Shown here in pieces: positions 1 to 12,000 of a DNA stretch of 32,335 nt. Every line of letters starts with the position of its first letter. Within the stretch, counting starts at the first letter, position 1. Location: assembly GCA_024653825.1 (NCBI GenBank), contig JANLHF010000023.1:1-32335 (forward strand), in the 5' to 3' direction. The translations under genes and the position numbers were made by a program. The notes below the pieces were generated by a model. That model made no database searches. It saw only the letters and a program-made list of their open reading frames with translations, and was not told the DNA's origin. The stretch comes from Patescibacteria group bacterium. Its GTDB lineage: Bacteria > Patescibacteriota > Minisyncoccia > Phycocordibacterales > Phycocordibacteraceae.

Positions 1-3000
1 TGCAGGTCGTCTCTCTATCGGTACTTCCACACCCTGGGGCAACGGCCTCCTCACCGTCGGCACTTCCTCGCCACTTCTCTATGTGGACAGCAACACCGGT
101 AATGTGGGGATTGGGACCTCGACACCTAGTCAAATGTTGGAGGTCAACGGAACGTTTAAGGCGGCAGCAACCAAGGTTGGCACATTTGTAAGTGAAAAGT
201 CATTTACTGTTTCTTTTCCTTCTGGCGTGGACAATCAAAAGGTCAAGCTCTATTGGCCAACAGGAGTGAGAGTACAGGGCGGATATGAAGTTACCGTGGC
301 CGCTGGTTGGAACTGGTTCATCGCTTCGGGGATGATACAAAAACGATTTGGAGTACAGGCGCAGGAATCGGGCACAATATATGTGCAACAAACTGATGTT
401 CCTTTTGTCCTTGGCGCTACAGGCAACGCCTTCACTATCTCGGACCTGCAATGGGACTCGGTAAATTTGAGGTGGTACATTGTTATCGCCGACATCCAAA
501 ATAACGCCCAGTCGGGGAACAACATCACCATCCACGTAAAGTCGTACGTGTATCCGGGCGAATCCGATACGTGGTATCTGGCCGCTGCTGATCAGATGGC
601 CGTTAGTGATGTTTACAGCGACGACGCCACTGTTTACCCGGCGCTCGCAGCAAATACTCCAAACAATTTCGGCATCGGGACCACCTCGCCACTCGCTCGA
701 CTTGATGTGGTTGGCGCGCTTTCTCAAACCACCCCACTTCTCCAAGTATCAAAACTCGGTGCGTCCTATGCCACCTCAACTGCTTTTATCATTGACTCTA
801 CCGGCAACGTCGGCATCGGGACGACGAGCCCCTACGCGAAACTGTCGATTGTCGGTTCTGCGGTCGCGGATTCGTTTAACGTCACATCTTCCGTCGGGTA
901 CCAACAGGGAGGTATCACACTGCTTACTGCGTCTACGACCGCATTTAATACCTTTGTCGGCTTCGGTGTCGGCACCTCGACCACAAGCGGTATCAAGAAC
1001 ACTTTCTTCGGGTATCAGTCGGGACAGGCAAACACGTCGGGTAACGGATCCACCGCTGTCGGATACCAGGCTCTCTTTTCAAATCTAACCAACATCAATA
1101 ACACAGCCATCGGCAATGGAGCGCTGAAATTAATGAATGGCGGCGAAGGGAACACGGCTCTCGGGAGTGGCGCGATGACTAATTCCACTTCTGGGAATTA
1201 TAACGTCGCCCTCGGACTCAACGCGATGTCGAATAGTACGGGCTCCAGCAACGTCGCAATCGGACACGCATCACTCAATCCCGCCGGCATCTTCACAGGG
1301 TCTTTCAACACGATGATAGGCAGGTATGCGGGGACCGATCTCCAGAGCGGCAGCAATAATACGTACGTCGGGTACAACACGGGAGCTTCTCTTATCGCTG
1401 CTGAGAGCGGTAATACACTAATCGGTTATCAAGCCGATGCGATCGCGGGCGCGACAAATGCAGCAGCGATTGGTAATGGAGCGTACGCCGGCGCATCAAA
1501 CGCTTTCGTGCTTGGCAATGCGAGTTCGAATGTCGGTATCGGGACGACGACGCCCTTCGCCAAGTTGGCAGTCGGGGGAGCGGCGGGCGATACGACCGGC
1601 ACGGGCTACTTCAGCGGCGCCCTCACCGCAAACTCGTTGAATCTCTCAAACGGAATTCTCACTTCAACCGCTGGCCTCTCGATCACCAGCGGCGGCGCGG
1701 GCGACCTCACTCTCGATTCGGGCTCGGGCACCATCAACATCGCCTCGGGCGACGACATCCTCGCTGTGGGCGCAAACAGCAACATCGGCTCGGTCGGCGT
1801 GAAGTTCAACACGGTGTATGCGGACACCATCTCGGCGACCACGCTCGTCGGCGTGGTCGTGGGCGGCGCGACCAACGCGGCTGATTGGATCATCAATAAT
1901 GATAACGCCTCTGCCGATACCGAACCGATGACGCTCGCCTTTGAGCGTGGTTCGGTGACGCCGAACGCGCTCCTCTCGTGGAACTCGGCCGAGAACGCAA
2001 AGCGCTTCGAGTTCAATCAGCCGCTCTTCATTCAAAGCGCCGATGCCTCCACCACGCTCACCACTCTTGATTTGAAATCGGTAGCGGGGCAGACGGCGGA
2101 TATCTTCCGCATCGCTTCTTCCAGCGGCGACTATCTTTTCAACATCGCGGCAAGCGGCAACGTCGGCATCGGGACGACCACTCCAGCGTACAAATTGGAT
2201 GTGAACGGGGATTTCAGGGTGGGAGTGGCAGGAGCAGTAGCGAATAGTCTCTATGTGAATACAACAGCCGGCAATGTCGGGATTGGGGGAACAGGTGTGC
2301 CGAATTTCATTGGCGTCAATGCAAATTCGCATGTCTTAACTATCAGCGGCGATGTTACAGGGGGTAACTTCTATCGAGGGGTTCTCGAGTTAAGAAATCC
2401 GGGAGAAGGCTTGGTAGACAATGGTGACATATATTTCGTTGGCGGTAGTACGCAGGCCACCGCCGCATACGCCTCGATTGGCAGCGGATCTGAAGGTTTG
2501 GGAGGTGCGAGCGGATACGGCTCTATTCTCACGTTCACAACTAAAGCTGATAATGGCGCGGCCGCACAACGTCTGCGTATCACAAGCACCGGCAACGTCG
2601 GCATCGGGACGACGAGTCCGTGGGCACAACTCTCGGTCAATCCGAATGGTATTACCGGCCCAGCCTTCGTCGTTGGGTCATCCACAGTCACCAACTTCAT
2701 CGTGACGAATGGTGGGAACGTGGGGATTGGGACGGCGAGTCCGGTGGCGCCTCTTAACATAGAAGGGCTTACATCTGGGGCACTTGTGCCACTTTTATAT
2801 CTTCAACAAGGTGGTTCATCTCCGAACTACGGATTTATTTTTAATGTGGACAATGTCACGACAGGAAATCTTTTCTTAGACCGCATTACTAACGGTTCTA
2901 ATGTGGGCACAGCGATGACGATTACCCCCAACCTCAATATAGGTATTGGCAACACAAGCCCCGACTCGTCTGGCGCGAGGATTGTTGTTTCACCTACGAA

Positions 3001-6000
3001 TACCACTGGCTCCGCCGTATATCAGGGTCTCGACGTTTCAAATAATATAGATGCGAATTTCCACATAGACATCACTGGTTCTGCGGCAACAGATAAGAGG
3101 GCAGTGCTTGGTAGCACAGTGGCTTCTGCACTCGCTTTCCAAACTGGCGGTACGGAAAAAATGCGGGTTACCAGTGGCGGCAACGTCGGCATCGGGACGA
3201 CGACGCCCTCATACAAACTTGACGTCGCCGGGTTCATCAACACCGACCAATATTCCGGATACAAACAAGCGGGGAATACAATTCTGTATGCTTCAACGAC
3301 AAATTTTTCAACACTTGTCGGTATAGGCCAGCCGACACTTACTCCAAGTATTGCTGGCGGGATGACCTCGTTCGGGTATCAGGCATTGGGTAACGCCACT
3401 TCTTCTTCTTACAACACGGCTATTGGATACAAGGCCCTTTTGGGGAATGCAGTAGACTCTAGTGGTCTTTCCAACACGGCTATTGGATACGAAGCTCTGC
3501 GCGACAACTCTTCAGGAGGCCTTAACACCGCCATTGGAGTAAGCGCTCTTGCTTCTCATTCGACAGGCTCATACAACACCGCTCTTGGTGCCAATGCTCT
3601 TTTGTTTGACACGGCGGGAGAACAAAATACCGCAAATGGTTCTTATGCACTTTACTCAAACACTATCGGCAGTTTCAACACCGCTGGTGGTGTCGGGGCT
3701 CTGCTTTATAACACCACTGGCTCAAATAATGCCGCTTTCGGTGTCAGTGCTCTTGAGAACAATGCTTCCGCGACCAACACCGTAGCGGTTGGATATAAAG
3801 CAGGGTTTGGTGTTCTTGGGCAGTCCGCCTTCCAGAATGCAACTTTGCTTGGTTATCAGGCTGGACTCGGTTTAACCACGGGCAACAATAATACTCTTTT
3901 GGGTTACCAAGCGGGGAGTAATCTCACCACAGGGAGTGGCAACGTTATCATCGGCTATAACATTTCGGCGACTTCAAGCATGGCCACGAACTCTCTTAAT
4001 ATCGGTAACTTGATTTTTGGCACCGGTTTAGATGGCACCGATACGACGCTCTCGAGTGGAAACGTCGGCATCGGGACGACGACGCCGGACACAAAACTTT
4101 CTGTAAACGGAACTATTTATTCATCCATAACTGAATTGGTGACCAACGGCACTTTTAGTTCAGATATTAGTGGTTGGACCGATAATTCCGGTGTTGGTTC
4201 GTCCATCGCTTGGAGTTCCGGTTTCAGTGGTTCTCTGTTGCTCAGTGGCGCTACCGCCAATGCTATAGCTGACCAGACACTGACCACTCGTATTGGGGCC
4301 AGGTATATTGTTAAAGTTACTGCGCCGGCTGCAGCACACAACTTCGACGTCCGTATTGGGTCAACTCTTGGCGGGACAGATTTACTGGACGAAACAATAT
4401 ATTCTGGGTCGGTGTCCGGTTCGTTTACCTTCTTCTTCACCGCAAGTTCCGCCACTACTTATTTCAGAGTGTTCACTGCGTCAGATGGAAATTATGTTGA
4501 TAATATATCAGTCACTCAAGCATCATTGATTGCAGAAGGAAACGTTGGTATCGGGACGTCGTCGCCGGCTGGTCCTCTGCACGTTGTAAATGTTGTTGGA
4601 GGGAGCGATGTCTTGCGTTTGGACACCACTGGCACCGGAGCTGATCAGCCAGTTGATATTCGTTTGGGTAGTAATAACGCAAAAGGTTTGAGGATTTACG
4701 CTAGTACTAACGAACTTGGATTTCAGCCCGAGGGTGCAGGATTTCAGTTTTATAGCAACAGCAGCGCTAATTTTCCCGGACAGGTCTATTTTGATTCAGG
4801 CGCACACGATTCAGCGGCGATAATGTTTAGAACATCCGCGTCTAGTACAAATATTACAGAGCGGATGCGGATAACATCCAGTGGCAACATAGGTATTGGT
4901 ATTACTACCCCAACGAGTCGGTTGCAGATTAAGGGATTTAATCAGTTGGCTGCCAGCTCCTCTCTCTCAGTCTTGGATTCTTCGAGCAACTCTCTTTTTG
5001 ATGTTAAAAACAACGGCAACGTCGGCATCGGGACGACGAGTCCGTTCGCCAAACTTTCAGTAGCAGGGGACATCTACGCAGACGGAAACCTGACCGTAGG
5101 GGGACTCACCGCCACTTCGTCAATCTCTGCCCCATACTTCACCGCCACCGACGCGGCAGCCACTTCAACTTTTGCGGGTGGACTCACGGTCGGCACTTCG
5201 CAATTTGTTGTTCAGCAAGCGACAGGGAATGTAGGGATTGGGACTGCGAATCCGGGTTCCAGTTTAGATGTGAACGGGATTATACATACAAACAATTATT
5301 TAAGGTTGGGTTCATCGGCGACTGATTCAAATTGGCAACTAGGTTTTGAAACTAGCCCAGTGTCAGCTCAACTCGTTACAGGATATGCAACTGTACTTAA
5401 TGCTGCTGCAAGTGCGAGTCAAGGGTTTATGTTCCGTAACGGGCCTACGGGGTCTAGTTTAATGGAGTTGAATGATACCAATGTATATATAGCCGGCAAC
5501 GTCGGCATCGGAACATCAAGCCCACAAGTATCGTTAGACGTTGCCGGTCTCACCCGCTATTCTGAAACTTCATCATTCACTCAGCCGACTAACGGAAAGG
5601 GTATTGAGTTTGTATATCGCACCGATAGCGGGAATGATTATGGATTTGTCCAATCGTATGACCGAACCAACTCTGTGTATAAAGACTTACACATTGACGC
5701 TCTACCGCTCAACCTGAATAGATACAGCGCTGGTGGTGTCAACATCGCGGCTGCTGGTCTTGTTAATATCGGTAATATCCAACAATCGCTTGGTAAACTG
5801 CAGGTTTTTGGAGTATACACGGGTGCGGCAGATAACATTGTGTTGAGTTTGAATTCTGGTGCTTCTGGCGTAGCTTCTAAAATCCACTTTTCTGATTCGG
5901 TAAATTGGAACTGGACAATCGGAGGATACGGAGACACGACAGGTGATTTCGTATTTAATAGCGGTGCTTGGGCAGGTGCGTTGGGAACAGAGAGAATGAG

Positions 6001-9000
6001 AATAAAACAAACTGGAGATGTCCGAATCGGAACGTATACCAATACAAGTTACGATGAGAAAGTAGCTATTGTTGGTGCCAAAGTCCCATTTGTAGGCATT
6101 CCGCAAAACCAATTGGCGGTTGTCGACAATACTTCAATGGCGGCTGGCGTGGGAGGGGCAATCAGCTTTGAGGGTAGTTATACTGGAACAACACTGACAT
6201 CATTTGCCGCTATCGCTGGAGTCAAGTCAAACGGTACGGATGCAAATTATGATGGAGACTTCACTATCGGTACCAGAGTTCACGGTGGAAATATAACTGA
6301 GAAAGTGCGTGTCTTGGCGAACGGCAACGTCGGCATCGGGATCGTGAACCCGGCATACGCGCTTGATGTTAAAGGCCAGAGTGGCACGAGCAATCTATTC
6401 AATGTCGCTTCGTCAACGGGGACAAGCCAGTTGATGGTAGATAGTCGTGGCAGACTAAATGTTAACTCTACTTCTGCCACGGCAAATCTAGCGAGGGCTG
6501 AGATAGTCGCACAGGATTCAGACCAGATAGCGCTCCACGTGAGCCACATCAATTCAAGCGGTGGTGTTTCTACTGCGTGGGGTATAAAAGTAGATGGGAA
6601 TCATCCAAATAACACCAGTCAGTACTACGGGATGCAGATAGCCCCGCTGCAATCTTATACCGCATCGATGACCGGACTGGATATTACTTATAGCGCGAGT
6701 TACGGCACCTCAAAAGGAATTAATATTGTTCTTAGTAAAAGTCTTGATGCTTCTACTCCCGGATACGGAATAAGTTCAAGTATCATTAGTACTGGCACCA
6801 CTAATAACAGCGAATTGCTTGCGGGGGATTTCAAAATTTCTCAAACAGGCGGGGCAAGCACAGATGTACAAAATGTCGCAAGATTCCAGAATGCATCTAT
6901 CACGGGAGATTCAAAATTCCTCACTTTTGGTACCGAGGCAAGTTATACAGAACGTGGGACAATTTTCTACGATAGAATCAACAATGCTCTCGATATTAAT
7001 GGCAATAACGCGTTAAGTTTGTCGACCGGGGGCACTGTCCGGGAGTTCATATCATCAACAGGCAACGTCGGCATCGGGACGACGAGTCCGTGGGGACTCC
7101 TTTCAGTCAATCCAAACGGCATCACGGGTCCATCATTTGTCATCGGCAGCTCTACACAGAACAGCTTGGTTTTCACACAAGACAATAATCTTCGTTTGTA
7201 CTCAATGGGGAATCCTCTTGTGTACTCGGAGTTCTCGCGTGGAGATACGAACGGTTATACGGTATTCAATCAAGTAGCAAATAATTTTGGATATTCTTTT
7301 AATAATAATGGCATCGCTTACCTCTCGATTCAAGGGGGCGGAGTTGGTCCCACGATTTCTGGGAATGGCGGACTTAACCTCACAACGACGAATAACACAG
7401 ATCTTCTTAACATGATGGGTTCAGTAAGAATTGGATATTCTGGAACGAATAACTACATTATACCGATTACCGACAACTTGATTTCAAACGGCACGGTAAC
7501 ACAGCGCTGGTCCTCTTTGCATGTTGGTACAGGCGATAGCTCATTCGCCGGCAACGTCGGCATCGGGACGACGAGTCCGACACAGAAACTTGATGTGTAC
7601 GCCACTGCGAATGGTGGTGGAATTGTTATAAATAATTCAGGTGGAGCTACGGCTCTGAGATTAAATACGGACAATGTTGCAACGAGTGATTATCGCAACT
7701 GGGCTTTAGTAACAAATTACACTACAAACGGCTCCTTAGCTTTTCAAGTCGGTTCAGCGAGAGGGGTAGAAGCGTATGGTGGTACAGAGGTAATGACGAT
7801 GACAAAAGAAGGCAACGTGGGTATCGGGACGACGAGTCCTTCCACCAAGTTTTCCGTCGGCGGGGCGGCGGGCGATACCACTGGTCATGGCTACTTCACT
7901 GGCGGGCTCGGCGTGGGGGTTGTCAACACGACCGCGGGCTCGCTACAGGTAAGCGGTACTGGCACATTCGGGAACCTGACTACGACGGGTAGCGATTCAG
8001 CCATTCTGCTGTCAAACACGGGTGCAGCGACGATTAAGGAAAGCGGCGGCGGCTATCTGGTCATAAGTACCGCCAGCAACAATATATATCTTGACCCCGC
8101 CGGCGATTTATATCTGAGGTCCGGTGGGGGATTCACACAGGCCGTAGTGACGGCTACAGCATCTGCCGACCGCTACTTGACGCTTACGGGCTCCAACGGC
8201 GGCGCACCAACTATTGGTACTTCTGCGGGAAATTTAAACCTCACTCCCGCCAACTCTGCCACCACTACAGTTGCAAATGGCTTCATCGCGGGGACAGGGG
8301 GCACAGGATTGGTGGTACAGCAAACAAGTGGCAACGTCGGCATCGGGACGACGAGTCCGGCTACAACGCTTTCGGTTGATGGAAATGGGTACCTCACGGG
8401 TGGGCTTGGGGTGGGCGTGGTAAATACGACGGCGGGTACCCTTAGTGTAAGCGGACTCGCTACATTAACAGGCGGTGCAGTTACTGATGCGGCGAATGGG
8501 TATGCGTTGTTCACGGGCGATCCTTCGAGTTACAATATAAGCAGGGACGGTGTAACAGTTAGTGTCAAAAGTGGAGGGGTTATTAGTTTGGTGGCACCTC
8601 AAGGAGTCTCCGTTAGTGCAGCGTTTAGTGCGACCGCCGGTCTAACTACGCTTAGTAATGCTTCCACAACGCAGTTGTCAGTATCAAACACCGCATACTT
8701 CCCCGGCTCTGGTATCTGGAATAGTAGCGGCAACGTCGGCATCGGGAACACTAATCCGCAATACACACTTGATGTCACTGGCACCGCGAACATCACCGGC
8801 ACGACGACGATTCAGGGGCTCACGGTGGGGAAAGGGGCGAGCTCTCTACCAGCAAACACCGTATTTGGAGTAGGAGCAGGAGCATCATTTACCACCGCAA
8901 ACAACAACATCGCCATCGGTACAAATGCGTTAGCAACTGCCGCGGCAACGGGAGACAGGCAAATTGCTATTGGTACGAGCGCTCTGCAAAATGCGGACAA

Positions 9001-12000
9001 CTATCTCAATGTCGCCATCGGTTATTTGGCCGGTTCTTCTATAAATACAGGTCAAGAAAACGTAATACTTGGCGGTTATGTGGCGACAGCAATGACAACA
9101 GGGTCACAAAATGTGTTTCTTGGCGGGAGCGTAGCACAACAAGGTGTTCTTACCGGCGGGCTTAATACTTTTGTTGGGTATGGCATTGCTAGCGGTCTGA
9201 ACCTTACCTCTGCATTTAGTAACACCGCCGTTGGCGGAGTCGCGCTCGCTTCACTTACGACTGGTCAGTACAACGTCGTTATGGGACGACGCGCCGGGTT
9301 TATGATTTCGTCAGGTAGCAACAACGTGATTATCGGTGGTACCGATGGTACCGCGGACTCTGTTCTCTCCACGGGGTCTGCCAATACTATAATTGGTCAA
9401 CAAGCTGGAGTTACCACAACTGGCGGCGGCAACGTTATGCTCGGCTATCGCGCCGGCTCCTTTGAAGCCGGCTCCAACTCTTTCTATGTTGATAATCAAA
9501 ACCGCACGAATACTGCAGGCGACAAAACGGGTGCGCTCCTCTATGGCACCTTCAACGCGACACCCGCTTCACAGACGCTCGTCATCAACGCCTCAACGAC
9601 CGTCGCGCAGAACTTGAGTGTTTTAGGAACAGGGAATAGTTACTTTGCCGGCAACGTCGGCATCGGGACGACGAGTCCGTGGAAGGCGTTAAGTGTCGTC
9701 GGTGGAGTAGCTTTTCCTGATTTGGAGACCAATACAGATAATGCAGATTATCCTATAATTCTGAAAAAAACAGATGGGACACTGATGTATGAAAGCGTGA
9801 TGACCGTAAACCCAGCCAACGACACTCTTGATGTCGGAAACTTACACCTGTTTACTTCTGGTACGATAAGGGCAGATAATGCGGCATTAATCTTAGCAAC
9901 CAACTACTTCAATCCCGGAATAGCATTAACCACGGGGGGTAGCAATAAGGCAATAATAGGAGATACAACCGACAGGACAATTGGGATAGCGGACAGACTA
10001 CAAATACCGGGAACTACAGAAATTACAAGTTCATTAGGTTTCTCTATGTGGTCGGCTGATGCATTAAGTTCTCGTATTGAGTTTGGTAAATCTCGTGGGG
10101 CGGCATTGGGAACGAATACTATTGTTCAAAACAATGACGTGTTAGCGACAATCGCTGGGTATGGTGCAAATGGTTCTACTTTCACGAACGCCGCGAATAT
10201 CTTTATGGAGGTTGACGGAACGCCAGGAGCAACCACGGATATGCCGGGGCGACTTACTTTTTACACCACGCCGGATGGTTCTGGGACAGCACTTGAGCGT
10301 ATGCGAATTGATAATGCAGGCAACGTGGGTATCGGGACGACGAGTCCTGCAAGTAAACTTGTTGTATATGGATCGGATTCGTCATACGGCATGGCAAGAA
10401 TCGTCAACTCAAGCGCGAACGGCGAGGCGAGTATCGCATTTAGAGATTCCAGCGACTCGGACTCGCAGTCATGGGTCATCGGGAAGAATCTTTCAAGCTC
10501 TGGTACGGATTCGTTCGGATTCTATAGCGTTACCGGTACTCATCTGACTATCACACAAGGTGGCAACGTCGGCATCGGGACGACGAGTCCATGGGCGCAA
10601 CTTTCGGTAAATCCAAACGGCATCACGGGTCCGTCGTTTGCAATCGGATCCTCCACCAAAACTGATTTCATTGTGACGAATGGGGGGAACGTGGGGATTG
10701 GAAACTTGAGTCCCACTGCCGGATTGCATATTGGTTCTGCCGCAAGCGGCAAAAACGTCAGAGTTGCTAATGGTTGGTTGTGCGTGGACAGTAATGACAC
10801 CTGCACCGGAGCGGGAACGGCCGGCACCATCTACACGGTCGACGTGGATGTCCAGGGCGCTGATGTGGCGGAAAACTATCCGACGTTGGACGCAATCCTG
10901 GAAGCGGGTGATGTAGTAACGACTGATGGTTCTAATCAGGGGTATGTTTCCAAAGCCGTTTCGACCTTTACTGTTTTAGGAGTTGTCTCCACCAAACCGG
11001 GCTTGTTGCTTAACGGGTATAAATCGGAAGATTTTCCCAATGCCAGCAACGTACCTATAGCGTTAAACGGGCGTGTGCCAGTTAAGGTATCGAGCGGAAA
11101 CGGATTCATCAGTATCGGTGATCGTCTCGCTCTCTCTTCGACCACTCCAGGTGTGGCGGTGAAGGCGCTCCATAGTGGCGAGACGATCGGTGTGGCGCTC
11201 GCACCCTACAACAGTGACACTGTGGGCTCCATAAACGTGTTCGTCTCACCGCAATACTGGCTTGCTCCCGGGGATATATCAGTTGATGTAATAACAGGCA
11301 GGGTCGGCATTGGCACCACGACACCGAACCACACGCTCACGGTCGCCGGAGATGTCGGCGCCATCGCATTCGTCAACACTTCCACCAGAAGTGCCAAGAA
11401 GGATATCGAATATAGTACTGCTTCCTCCACTAGCGATCGTCTGAACCAGCTCGTGAACCTCAAAGTCGCCACCTACCGCTACACCATTGAGAACCAGGCT
11501 GACCCACTGCGCATCGGCCTCATAGCCGAAGACACTCAATCTATCGCTCCTGAGATACTTTCAGCAGACGGTAAGGGAGTTGATCTCTACAAGCTTGCGA
11601 CCTTCACGCTCTCGGGTGTGCAGGCGCTCGCAGACAAGGTGGCGTCGGCGGAGACGCGTCTCACCTCGCTTGAAGAACGCGTTGCCATTTTGGAGCGTAT
11701 GGCAATCGGCACGAAAACCGATTTTGCGGACACGGCGACCAGCACAGTGGCAACTTCAACACCCTTTAGCATCGGGTTCATTTCAAGTTTATTCGGACAA
11801 ATAACAGAGTGGCTCGCGGATGCGGGGAACGGGATAGGAGACCTTTTTGCAAAAACATTCCACGCAAGCGAGCAGATTTGTGTGGACGATCAGTGTCTCA
11901 CGAAAGGTGATGTGAAGACGCTCTTAGACTATGTGCACGCACAGACGGCGAGTGTAGCCGATAATTCCGGCTCCTCCGGTATATCGATTTCACCGGTGGC

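Noticed and set aside
200-745. Minus-strand 181-aa ORF and many other minus ORFs under 83-12325 containing GLVVPMPTLP
   Set aside because: GLVVPMPTLP is the antisense reading of the GNVGIGTTSP repeat DNA; periodic antisense open frames are an artefact of the repeat and codon bias.
803-10591. Possible CRISPR array from regularly recurring ~30-nt identical sequences
   Set aside because: Spacing is irregular (hundreds to >1000 nt), the repeat is in-frame coding GNVGIGTTSP throughout, and there are no cas genes.
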